From the NCBI RefSeq assembly GCF_017068455.1, contig NZ_CP070608.1:2771488-2835487 (forward strand): DNA of 64,000 nucleotides, read 5' to 3'. Position numbers and translations under genes: made by a program. The notes beneath the pieces are model-generated. The model saw only the letters and a list, made by a program, of their open reading frames with translations, did not search any database and had not been told where the DNA came from. The stretch comes from Fulvivirga lutea (lineage in GTDB: Bacteria > Bacteroidota > Bacteroidia > Cytophagales > Cyclobacteriaceae). Of the stretch, positions 56,207 to 64,000 are shown in pieces (position 1 is the first letter of the stretch; each line of letters opens with the position of its first letter).

Positions 56207-57286
56207 ATGCAAAACTTAACATTTACTAAACACAAAGGCGCTGAATTTGCTCAGACCTTACGGGCCAGGATAGATACCTACTTTAGAATTCATAATAAAA
56301 GCAAAAAAGCAAATACCAATATGGTATTTAAAACTGTATTTATGCTATCTGTCTTTTTTATTCCGATAATAATACTCTGTACAGGTATGGTTACCAGTAT
56401 TTTATGGCTCTTCATTTTATATATTACCAGTGGCCTTGGCATGGCCGGTGTAGGCATGGGTGTGATGCACGATGCCATCCATGGAGCTTATTCTAATAAT
56501 AGTAGGATAAATAAATTTGTTGGTTACACGATGAATCTTATAGGCGCAAACGCAAGCGTTTGGAAAGTACAGCACAATGTATTGCACCACACCTATACAA
56601 ATATTGATCAGGCCGATGATGACATTAATACACCATTCTTCTTACGTTTTTCACCGTATGCCAAACGATATTGGATTCATAAATTCCAATATCTATATGT
56701 TTGGCTTTTTTATGGCCTGTCAACCATATCCTGGATTACAATGAAAGACTTTGTGAGAGCTTCTCGTTACAATAAAATGGGCTTTTTTAATAAGAAGAAT
56801 GAATTTAAAAAGCAGTTAATAAGCATTTTTTCGTGGAAGGTACTTTATTACTCCTATGCGCTAATCATACCGCTTATTGTTATACCGTTACCATTTTGGG
56901 TGATAATCTTAGCTTTTTTAAGTATGCATTTTGTAACTGGTCTTAGCATTAGCCTTATTTTTCAAACGGCTCACGTAATGCCAAACACTGAGTTTCAGCA
57001 AGCAGATGAAGAGGGTGTTATAGATAATAGTTGGGCCGTACATCAGTTAGTTACAACAAGCAATTACGCGCCTAGCAGTACGTTTTTTTCCTGGTTAATT
57101 GGTGGATTAAATTTTCAAGTAGAACATCATTTATTTCCAACAATATGTCATGTTCATTATAAAAGCCTTTCAAAAATCGTAGCTAAAACGGCTAAAGAGT
57201 ATGATTTACCCTATCTAGTAAAAAACACTTTTGCAGCAGCACTATGGAGTCATGTAAAAATGCTTCGAAAGTTGGGTAAGGCGTAA
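56207..57286 (+). CDS. Fatty-acid desaturase (acyl-CoA / lipid desaturase)
   Basis: 359-residue integral membrane desaturase. The three histidine boxes are HDAIH (about residues 88-92), HNVLHH (about 124-129) and QVEHH (about 304-308), giving the di-iron site. Four hydrophobic segments are grouped in two pairs. The QVEHH box with Gln is typical of front-end/linoleoyl-type desaturases, though bacterial relatives with other positions exist. It would increase membrane unsaturation in the cold, fitting the ice-binding and cold-shock genes nearby. Confidence 0.93.
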   Translation: MQNLTFTKHKGAEFAQTLRARIDTYFRIHNKSKKANTNMVFKTVFMLSVFFIPIIILCTGMVTSILWLFILYITSGLGMAGVGMGVMHDAIHGAYSNNSRINKFVGYTMNLIGANASVWKVQHNVLHHTYTNIDQADDDINTPFFLRFSPYAKRYWIHKFQYLYVWLFYGLSTISWITMKDFVRASRYNKMGFFNKKNEFKKQLISIFSWKVLYYSYALIIPLIVIPLPFWVIILAFLSMHFVTGLSISLIFQTAHVMPNTEFQQADEEGVIDNSWAVHQLVTTSNYAPSSTFFSWLIGGLNFQVEHHLFPTICHVHYKSLSKIVAKTAKEYDLPYLVKNTFAAALWSHVKMLRKLGKA

Positions 57287-57355
57287 TTCATATCAAATGA
57301 CTGGCAGGTTTGATTTCCTTAAGTTACCTTGCTCTTGCTCAATCATCTTACTTCT

Positions 57356-58027
57356 ATGAAAAACTATTCTATACTTGGTTTTGAAGAACCAGTAAGCTCC
57401 TGGACACATCTGTTAGGAGCATTTGTGGTTTTACTACTTACTATAAAGTTGTTTATGAAGGGGGGTGCAGGAAGAAGATATCCGGCTGCAATTATTATTT
57501 ATTCAATTTCATGTGTATTCTTACTGTCTATGAGCGGTGTTTATCACCTATTACCTCGCGATACAAGTGCCAGATACGTTTTACGAGTACTTGATCATGC
57601 AGGCATATTTTTACTCATAGCAGGTACATTAATTGCCGTGCACGAAATTCTTTTTTCAGGATTGATGAAATGGGGTGTTATTATCCTGGCTTCTGTAATA
57701 GCGTCCGTTGGAATAACCTTAGGGTCTATTTATTTCAACGATATTCCTGCCTATTTAACGCATTCTGTTTATTTGGCTTTCGGTTGGTTAGGACTGGCGT
57801 CAATCATTGGTATTTACAGGTTGAGAAAAGATGTTTCAATAAAATACTTAGTGTATGGTGGCTTGGCATATACCTTTGGAGCTATTATTGATCTTTTCGA
57901 ATATCCGGTACTAGTAGAAGGTTATATTGGTACACATGAGATATTCCATTTTGCAGTTTTAATGGGTGTATTCTTTCATTGGCTTTTTCTTTTGCGTGCA
58001 ACCAAGGCCGCAGATCAGAGTAAATGA
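57356..58027 (+). CDS. Hemolysin III / YqfA-type membrane protein
   Basis: A 223-residue seven-helix membrane protein of the PAQR/hemolysin-III group. It carries EPVSSWTHLLGAF (first conserved block), SGVYHLLP in the third helix, DHAGIFLLIAGT, and HEIFHFAVL near the C-terminus; the last shows the conserved histidines. ATG 57356 is preferred over a TTG 27 bases earlier. Its role is possibly in lipid homeostasis. It is 69 bases downstream of the desaturase, perhaps in one transcript. Confidence 0.9.
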   Translation: MKNYSILGFEEPVSSWTHLLGAFVVLLLTIKLFMKGGAGRRYPAAIIIYSISCVFLLSMSGVYHLLPRDTSARYVLRVLDHAGIFLLIAGTLIAVHEILFSGLMKWGVIILASVIASVGITLGSIYFNDIPAYLTHSVYLAFGWLGLASIIGIYRLRKDVSIKYLVYGGLAYTFGAIIDLFEYPVLVEGYIGTHEIFHFAVLMGVFFHWLFLLRATKAADQSK

Positions 58028-58142
58028 GAAAAAGGCTTAAGTTCTTCTCAGCCTAATATTAGCCTTTCATAGTAAGTCTGGTTAATGCCCTTTTCATCAT
58101 TTAATAAGGTGATTCGAGAAATTACACACCCATTTTACCTAA

Positions 58143-58367
58143 CTATTTTGTCACTTTCTCTTCTGTTTTCTTACTATCCTTCACTGAATTAGAGTCATTT
58201 ATAGATAAAAGGTCTTTCACCTTTCCTTCAAAATGCGTGAATCGAGTGTTAATAGTTTTCAATAATTTATTTCTCAATTCCGACCCCTTACTTGAAGTTG
58301 ATAATAAACCTACCGTTAAACCGCTTGCAAAACCTGCAATGGCACTTACTATTATTCCTTTTTTCAT
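58143..58367 (-). CDS. YtxH-domain protein
   Basis: 74 residues, with a short N-terminal membrane helix (about 5-24, IIVSAIAGFASGLTVGLLS) followed by the YtxH stretch SSKGSELRNKL and a lysine-rich tail. YtxH-like proteins are small envelope or stress proteins of unknown role. It lies just downstream of the ice-binding gene but with a terminator between, so it is a separate unit. Confidence 0.88.
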   Translation of the reverse strand: MKKGIIVSAIAGFASGLTVGLLSTSSKGSELRNKLLKTINTRFTHFEGKVKDLLSINDSNSVKDSKKTEEKVTK

Positions 58368-58398
58368 GATTTTATATGTTTAATTTATTCGTTGAATG

Positions 58399-58430
58399 AA
58401 AAAGCCTCCTGATTATATCAGAAGGCTCTC
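58399..58430 (-). terminator. Terminator of the ice-binding gene
   Basis: On the minus strand AGCCTTCTGAT and ATCAGGAGGCT pair with one mismatch and are followed by five Ts. Confidence 0.82.
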
Positions 58431-58442
58431 ATTGTTGATTAT

Positions 58443-59831
58443 TTATTGTGATATAGTTACCGTATTAGCATCTAATATTACTGCTGTTTGAGCAAGAGCA
58501 CGTCCGTTTAACGAGGCACCTGTTTGCATGGTAATACCTGTCATACTAAGTATGTTACCTTCAAAATGAGAAGTAGCACCCATCACCACTTCACCGGCAA
58601 CTTGCCAAAAGATGTTCTTGGCTTGTGCACCACCTGTTAAAGTGATTTTCACATCAGTGCTAACCGTTAAATTCTCTGCTATTTGAAATATCCAAACATC
58701 ATCGGCACTACCAGATATTGTAACATCTGATGGTATCGTTACTGTATTGGTCCATTTATAAAGACCAGCTTCTAAGGTCATGCCACCAATATTTCCGGTT
58801 CCTAATTCTGAGAAATCGGGCGTTGGACGTCCTGCTGCATCGTTGTAAGCAGTGATCATATTTTCAACGGCAGTAGTTAAATTGGTACTTGTAGGAGATG
58901 CCATATCTGCAGCATATACTTTACCTGTAACCTGTGCTGATGTTGCGTAACCCGTAGCATCAGTTAACGATAAGCCAGTAATAAAAGAGGTAGCCGCTGG
59001 GCTTAAACCTAAATCTCCGGTTATGGCCGAGGTAGGAGCATTATTTATTGCCGTTTTAGCTAAAATAACATAATCGCCTGATTTTCTAAGGTTTACGACT
59101 GCTTGTCCTGCTTCAGAACCTGTAGTAAATGTCCATGCTTTGGTATTTGCAAGGGCGTTTCCAGCCAAATCTTTAACGCCTGTAGTCACTGTGGCTGTAT
59201 AACTTAAACTAGCATCTAAAATGCTGTTAGGAATAAAACGTACTGTTTTATTGCCATACTCAATTGAGCCTGTTACTGGGTTTGCGCCCTGTACTAGAAT
59301 AAAAGAGGTAGCAGTAAATGATGCCGCACTCATACTCTCACTAAATGTGACAGAAATCACTTTATTTCTGGCAACATTAGTGGCATTATCCTCTGGATTG
59401 GTAGATAGAATTGTTGGTTTAGTAATGTCAACAATTACACCTGTTGTAAAACTCAAGTTAAATACACCAGCTAAGGAATTGCCACCCAGGTCTTTAACAT
59501 CCGTTGTCAAACTAACATTAAATACCGAACCTGATTTCAGATTGCTAATAGGCGTAAAAGTAGCTGTCTTGTTATCATAAGTTACCGTTCCAACAATATC
59601 ATTTGAGCCTTCTTCTAATGTAAAAGATGTTCTATTGATGGTTGTTGGGTCCATATCCTTGTTAAATGTGATTTGTATAGACGTATTAGTCGCTACTTCT
59701 AATTCATCTAATGCCGGATTGGAGGATACCACAGCCGGAATTAAAACAGAAGGATCATCATCTTTATCGCAACCTAATACTAGCAAAAGTGGCAGCATGG
59801 CCACAATTTGAATTCGTTTCAAAAATTTCAT
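58443..59831 (-). CDS. Ice-binding (DUF3494) lipoprotein with two Ig-like domains
   Basis: 462 residues with a lipoprotein signal (LLLVLGC). Two bacterial Ig-like (Big_5) domains at about 32-135 and 137-245, each opening with a P..LSTNP/P..VSSNP motif, carry the effector. The last 220 residues are a DUF3494 ice-binding domain (AVNLRKSGDYVILAKTAINN, ITGDLGLSPAA, TLEAGLYKW, WQVAGEVVMG, HFEGNILS, NGRALAQTAVILD). It would be surface-anchored and bind ice crystals or act as an adhesin. Terminated at 58399. Confidence 0.92.
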   Translation of the reverse strand: MKFLKRIQIVAMLPLLLVLGCDKDDDPSVLIPAVVSSNPALDELEVATNTSIQITFNKDMDPTTINRTSFTLEEGSNDIVGTVTYDNKTATFTPISNLKSGSVFNVSLTTDVKDLGGNSLAGVFNLSFTTGVIVDITKPTILSTNPEDNATNVARNKVISVTFSESMSAASFTATSFILVQGANPVTGSIEYGNKTVRFIPNSILDASLSYTATVTTGVKDLAGNALANTKAWTFTTGSEAGQAVVNLRKSGDYVILAKTAINNAPTSAITGDLGLSPAATSFITGLSLTDATGYATSAQVTGKVYAADMASPTSTNLTTAVENMITAYNDAAGRPTPDFSELGTGNIGGMTLEAGLYKWTNTVTIPSDVTISGSADDVWIFQIAENLTVSTDVKITLTGGAQAKNIFWQVAGEVVMGATSHFEGNILSMTGITMQTGASLNGRALAQTAVILDANTVTISQ

Positions 59832-60111
59832 TTCATTATTATTTATGTGAATTGATTATAGTACAATGTTCCGCTTATTGACTGCCGAATGTGCTACATA
59901 CAAAAAGGCAAGAGTTACATATATCACATGTATTTCTTGCCTTTAGGAATTTATGAACACTATCCTCTGAATTAGAGATTTTGAATGGTGAAGTGTTTGT
60001 CGTGCAAATTCAAAAAATTTAAACTACAAAACCTGTTGCGCACTAATTGTTTCACCAAAAAGTGATTCATAAATATCTTTGCTCTAGGAACTATGAAACC
60101 AATTTGTCCTT
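59832..60111. other. 280-base intergenic region with a long hairpin
   Basis: Between two minus-strand genes. It holds the promoter region of the ice-binding gene and the long hairpin at 59904-59944. No further gene is recognised. Confidence 0.6.
59904..59944 (-). terminator. Long hairpin, probable terminator
   Basis: AAAGGCAAGA pairs with TCTTGCCTTT at the base, and TACAT with ATGTA in the loop region. The minus strand reads into five Ts. It is 168 bases after the stop of the barrel gene at 60112 and 73 bases before the ice-binding gene start. Confidence 0.6.
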
Positions 60112-60672
60112 TTATTGAATCTGAATACCAATGGTGGATATGCCACTAGATAAATCGATATAGGCTCCAATTTTCTCATTAAAATGGTAGCTGGCACCAA
60201 CGTGTATATCCAGAAATACATTATTGTTTCTGTGGTAATAGTTTTTATCACCTAAATACCCTGACTCCCAACTTGAGTTTACAATGGCAAATCCCAACGA
60301 TGCACCTGCATAAAAATCCCAATCAGATGTCAGGTTTATTAGGTCGTCAAAATAGTAAAAGCCTTTAACGCCTACCGGAATTACTACTTCTCGATAATTG
60401 TAATATTTGCCCGGGTTGTTGTTATTGCCCCAATAATATTCATCTCTAAATGTATAAATACTTGCAAATGGCGCAAGGGTAAAGTTCTTAGCTACATCAA
60501 ATTCATAATTAATATTGAATACAGGTATTGATCTGCCAGCATATTTATAATACCCTGAGTGCCCTGCCACGCCCAAACCAAGGTTGAGAGTTCCGCCATA
60601 TTTTTCTTGGGAATAGCCATTAAAATGAAGGACCATTAACAGCATGCCTGTAAGTAAGCTTATTTTTTTCAT
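60112..60672 (-). CDS. Small outer-membrane beta-barrel protein
   Basis: 186 residues, signal peptide ending NGYSQ. Strands alternate with many Tyr and Gly (GGTLNLGLGVAGH, IPVFNINYEFDV, VIPVGVKGFYYFDD, FYAGASLGFAIV). It belongs to the OmpA/OprF-like barrel class and ends with ISTIGIQIQ, lacking a C-terminal Phe. Function unknown. It is read on the minus strand with no close partner. Confidence 0.78.
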   Translation of the reverse strand: MKKISLLTGMLLMVLHFNGYSQEKYGGTLNLGLGVAGHSGYYKYAGRSIPVFNINYEFDVAKNFTLAPFASIYTFRDEYYWGNNNNPGKYYNYREVVIPVGVKGFYYFDDLINLTSDWDFYAGASLGFAIVNSSWESGYLGDKNYYHRNNNVFLDIHVGASYHFNEKIGAYIDLSSGISTIGIQIQ

Positions 60673-60844
60673 TGTGTGTAAGTTTAGTTCAGACTCTATT
60701 AAATGAATCTTTTAGGTTGTAAAGGTGATTCCTTCTGCTACCTAAACCATTACACTTCTATTTAATTAGATTACATATATCCTTGGTATGGTTCATTAAA
60801 AAAAACTATTCTCAGCTCATAATTTTTGGTTTACTTTGTTCTTT

Positions 60845-63637
60845 ATGTTCAAAGCTTCGAAATCATTTTATCTGTCATTTTTGCTTCAATTCATATTGGT
60901 AAGCTTTACTTACAGCCAAACCAGTATTGACACATATTTATCCAAATTCGAAGCGAAAAGAGTAGCTGCAAGCACCAGAACTTCTTCAGAATATGTACTC
61001 ATCAAACTGTCAGAATCCTTAGAACAATATTCATTGAACCAGTCTGGTATAACAGTTTATCGAATACTTGATAGCAGGCACATCATAGGAAAAATTAATA
61101 ATGCTATTGAAATTGAGATTGAGGCTGTTTATCGCATTAATAATCAATGGAAATTGACCGATGAAATAGTATTCGATAATCAGTTTGATGATGATTTAGT
61201 ATTTAAAGCAACTGACAGTTATTCATGCAGTAACTGTAAGAAAATAGCTCCAAATCTCTATTCCGTTAAGTATGATAAAGACCTACTGGAGGAACTTCTT
61301 TCAGATAACGAAATTATTTATGTGGGTTCTGAAAGTCTAGTGCCAACGGTTGAATCACGGGTATTGGATATGAATTTAAATCCCAATAAAATAAATGTTA
61401 TTCATAACCTTCGGCCTGATTTAAATGGAGAGGGGATAGTGGTCTCCATTCAGGAACAGTTGTTTGATAAAGTGGACATAGATCTGTTAGGAAGATCCAT
61501 CAACTCAAGTTTGGAGTCTAACGTAGTGGATAATCATGCCACTGAAATGTCTACGATTATTGCTGGTGCGGGTAACTCTTTTATTACAGGAAGGGGAGTA
61601 GCCGATGCAGCGCAAATAACGTCTTCAGATTTCACTTCTATTGTCCCGGATGATGCCTCAGATTTCATTAATCTCAATGCTTTTATTCAAAATCATTCTT
61701 ACGGAACAGAAATCGAAAACTTTTATGGGGCATTAGCCGAAGCATACGATCAGAGCTCCATCGATAATACGCAATTATTACATGTATTTTCATCAGGTAA
61801 TTTGGGAGAATCAACCCCTGAGTCAGGTACGTATGCTGGATTGGAGGGAACCGCCAACCTTACAGGTAATTTCAAGCAATCCAAAAATTCCCTGGTGGTA
61901 GGTTCTGTAGATACAGTAAATAATCAACCAGTATTCGTTTCTGTTGGGCCTGCTTACGATGGACGAATAAAGCCTGAGTTAGTGGCCTACAGTGCCGTGG
62001 GAGCATCTAATTCAGCAGCATTAGTGAGTGGCGTTGCAGCATTGCTCCAACAAGAGTATAAGGCTATTAATAATGAATATCCCGAGTCGGCATTATTGAA
62101 AGCTGCTTTAATCAATGGTGCTGATGATGTAGGAGCCAAAGGCATTGATTTCCAGACAGGATACGGATCACTGAATGCAAAAAAGAGCTTGCAAATCATT
62201 ACTAATTCACAATTTTTCAGCGGATCCCTGACTAATGGCGAAGAATCTATTGTTAACCTAACAGTGCCTCCAAATGCAGTAAATCTCAAAGTTACGTTGT
62301 GTTGGACTGATGTCCCGGGACTGCCAAATTCATCTAAGTCGTTAATTAATGATCTGGATATTAAACTGGAGAAAGATGACATTACTACCTTACCGTGGGT
62401 ATTAAATGAGACTCCATCAGGAATTAGCAATGAACCCACAAGAGATGCTGATCATTTGAATAATGTTGAGCTAATAAGTATTGAAGTGCCTGAAGGTGGT
62501 GATTATAATGTGGTTGTTCAGGGTTTTGATATTGCCGGCAGTCCTCAGCCATTTTATGTTACTTATTCTTATGACATACTAGATTCATTTGAATGGACTT
62601 TCCCAACCTCTACAGACAATATGCCTTACAATGGCGAAACCGCAAGCTACTTTAGGTGGGAAACTACATTAATTGGCTCAGGCAGATTGGAATACAGTAT
62701 AGATGATGGTAATGAGTGGTTATTGATCGATGACAATGTGAATTTGGAAAAGGGCTATTACAGGTGGCAGCCGCCTTCAATGACTGCACACGGTAGAGCC
62801 AGAATAATTGTAAATGGAGATATACATGAGACTGATTTATTTGCTATTTCAAGGCCATTGAATGTGCGTGTATTATTTAATTGTGCAGATTCTTTACTCG
62901 TGAGCTGGCCAAAAATTGAGGGTGTCGTTGATTATCAGTTGAGCACCATTACCAACAGCAACTATCTAGAAAATTTCTCCATTACCTCTGACACCTCCAT
63001 GATTATTAATAGAAATCAGCTTAGTACAAATTTTTTAACCGTTAAACCAAGGTTCGCTAATCCTCCTGAATTAATTGGTTCACCCACTTTTGATGTTGAC
63101 CTATTAGGAACTAATTGTTTTATATCATCATTTTCAGCCAATGTGGTGGAGAATCAAATTCAGCTTGATTTATCATTAGATCTTACATATGGAGCTAAGG
63201 AAGTAATGTTTGAAACGTTGGAATCAGAACAAGTTTTTAATCTTGGTACCATGCCTGTTGTTAATCTTGTCACTACCGGAATCGATACTGACCCTTCCAA
63301 TGGATTGAACAGGTATCGAGCTACCTTACTATTTGACAATGGAGAGCAATTGGTAAGTGATACGATTGGAGTGTACTATTTAGAAGAATCGAAAGTACTT
63401 GTATTTCCAAATCCATTAAGTTCTGAAGACTTTTTAAGTGTATTAACTAAAGATTTCGATGGATCTTCCATTACATTTCAATTAATAAATAGGGAAGGGC
63501 AGTTGATATTTGAAGACGTATTATTTTCAACTAGTAATTCCATTGCACTACCTGACGTTACCTCAGGCCTTTACTTCTACAGAATAATAACCAATGAGGG
63601 AACAATAACAGAAAGGTTGTTCATCCTAAGGGAATAG
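60845..63637 (+). CDS. Secreted subtilase-like (S8) protein with type IX sorting domain
   Basis: 930 residues. Signal peptide to about residue 25 (TYSQ). A subtilase domain (about 195-460) has the catalytic His in DNHATEMSTIIAG, the oxyanion Asn in VFSSGN and the Ser in GASNSAALVSG. At the usual Asp position the sequence is VVSIQEQLFD, that is Glu. Further beta-sandwich domains follow, then a type IX secretion C-terminal domain (VLVFPNPLSSEDF...SGLYFYRI). It is secreted and attached to the surface. The TTG at 60836 is an in-frame alternative start. Confidence 0.88.
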   Translation: MFKASKSFYLSFLLQFILVSFTYSQTSIDTYLSKFEAKRVAASTRTSSEYVLIKLSESLEQYSLNQSGITVYRILDSRHIIGKINNAIEIEIEAVYRINNQWKLTDEIVFDNQFDDDLVFKATDSYSCSNCKKIAPNLYSVKYDKDLLEELLSDNEIIYVGSESLVPTVESRVLDMNLNPNKINVIHNLRPDLNGEGIVVSIQEQLFDKVDIDLLGRSINSSLESNVVDNHATEMSTIIAGAGNSFITGRGVADAAQITSSDFTSIVPDDASDFINLNAFIQNHSYGTEIENFYGALAEAYDQSSIDNTQLLHVFSSGNLGESTPESGTYAGLEGTANLTGNFKQSKNSLVVGSVDTVNNQPVFVSVGPAYDGRIKPELVAYSAVGASNSAALVSGVAALLQQEYKAINNEYPESALLKAALINGADDVGAKGIDFQTGYGSLNAKKSLQIITNSQFFSGSLTNGEESIVNLTVPPNAVNLKVTLCWTDVPGLPNSSKSLINDLDIKLEKDDITTLPWVLNETPSGISNEPTRDADHLNNVELISIEVPEGGDYNVVVQGFDIAGSPQPFYVTYSYDILDSFEWTFPTSTDNMPYNGETASYFRWETTLIGSGRLEYSIDDGNEWLLIDDNVNLEKGYYRWQPPSMTAHGRARIIVNGDIHETDLFAISRPLNVRVLFNCADSLLVSWPKIEGVVDYQLSTITNSNYLENFSITSDTSMIINRNQLSTNFLTVKPRFANPPELIGSPTFDVDLLGTNCFISSFSANVVENQIQLDLSLDLTYGAKEVMFETLESEQVFNLGTMPVVNLVTTGIDTDPSNGLNRYRATLLFDNGEQLVSDTIGVYYLEESKVLVFPNPLSSEDFLSVLTKDFDGSSITFQLINREGQLIFEDVLFSTSNSIALPDVTSGLYFYRIITNEGTITERLFILRE

Positions 63638-63707
63638 TTTGATGATAATTTATTAATCCCAGAAATTGGAACTATTCTCTCTACAATACGTTCTTAGTGT
63701 TAGAAAA

Positions 63708-63827
63708 TAATGACAGTAAGTTGTCATTACCAAGTGTAGCGGTACTAGCCAAAAAACAAAGCGGAGTATCGCATAAAGAGAAATGAATTTCTCAGCTAAG
63801 CAGCCGGTTAAATCCGGTTTTTTTATG
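63708..63827 (+). ncRNA. Possible structured small RNA or untranslated region
   Basis: Three hairpins occur in a gene-free stretch: TAATGACA/TGTCATTA (63708-63729), GAGAAA/TTTCTC around TGAA (63778-63793) and CCGG/CCGG with a T run (63804-63827). This could be a small RNA ending in a terminator, or only the 3' end of the subtilase transcript. No Rfam family was recognised. Confidence 0.3.
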
Positions 63828-63828
63828 T

Positions 63829-64000
63829 CTAATTTTCAGAGCGAAGTACTATATCCTCGATTTGGTTCATCAAAGTTTCTCTGCTCGCTTCAGATAAAAG
63901 GTACTTTCTTTCAAGAAGTCTGATAGACATCTCGTCCATGATAAAATGACCTCTTAGAAAGGCAATCTTGTCATCGAAATTTGTTAATCCTTTAAATTTA
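63829..64000 (-). CDS. Unknown protein, C-terminal fragment
   Basis: Minus-strand reading frame ending in TAG at 63829-63831 and open to the window's edge, 56 whole codons. The end reads EMSIRLLERKYLLSEASRET and QIEDIVLRSEN. The residues are helical and charged. It runs towards the subtilase gene and its 5' end is outside the window. No family can be named from this piece. Confidence 0.6.
   Translation of the reverse strand, partial: KFKGLTNFDDKIAFLRGHFIMDEMSIRLLERKYLLSEASRETLMNQIEDIVLRSEN

Noticed and set aside
61987-62439. A 150-codon minus-strand frame
   Set aside because: It lies opposite the catalytic Ser region of the subtilase gene, which is clearly coding.

Overview
The window comes from an AT-rich Bacteroidota chromosome, most probably a marine or soil member of the Cytophagales (Fulvivirga/Marivirga-like). 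That placement is inference from gene content: many PorT-like beta-barrel proteins, a type IX secretion C-terminal domain, DUF4199, a Y_Y_Y-domain LuxR regulator of glycan use, few Shine-Dalgarno sites and Bacteroidota-type lipoproteins. No phage genes, transposases, rRNA or CRISPR arrays were seen.

Layout. 1-10.2 kb is housekeeping: the end of a TPR protein, tRNA-Asp, accA, a four-gene overlapping operon ending in urocanate hydratase, three small barrel proteins, tyrS, a MazG-like pyrophosphohydrolase and phosphatidylserine decarboxylase. 10.2-11.1 kb holds two unknown small genes and a very AT-rich spacer. 11.1-23.3 kb carries a zinc-ribbon membrane protein, the Prc protease, an OmpA-domain protein, a VOC/DUF4199/membrane-LuxR trio, a DEAD-box helicase, a cold-shock protein, a K+ channel, carbonic anhydrase, an ABC-F protein and a flavoprotein.

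23.3-46.9 kb is the centrepiece: a beta-1,3(1,6)-glucan (laminarin-type) locus. Ten tightly packed minus-strand genes encode, in transcription order, a glycosidase fused to a probable outer-membrane barrel, a carbohydrate-binding lipoprotein, a GH16 laminarinase, a PKD/Ig/CBM lipoprotein, a large GH94-clan phosphorylase that best fits GH149, GH3, a GH17 lipoprotein, GH30, an inner-membrane GPH transporter fused to a GH17 domain, and a free cytosolic GH17. A divergent propeller/Y_Y_Y/LuxR regulator and a frameshifted sugar:H+ symporter complete it. No SusC/SusD pair is present. The compartments suggest external cutting by GH16, uptake through a non-SusC barrel, periplasmic trimming by GH3/GH17/GH30, import of oligosaccharides by the MFS protein, and cytosolic GH17 cleavage plus phosphorolysis to glucose-1-phosphate.

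47-60.7 kb is an envelope, cold and stress island of mostly tiny genes: a second K+ channel, an EgtC-like amidotransferase, an AraC regulator, three CsbD-like genes (one only 56 codons), SHOCT, lmo0937-type and coiled-coil membrane proteins, a CPA2 antiporter, a cupin, a fatty-acid desaturase, a hemolysin-III protein, YtxH and an ice-binding (DUF3494) lipoprotein. Several of these genes share an upstream TTATGTAA element. Two csbD-like genes share a three-block promoter with identical spacing, which suggests a common stress regulator. 60.8-64 kb has a secreted subtilase-like protein with a type IX sorting domain, a possible structured RNA and the end of one more gene.
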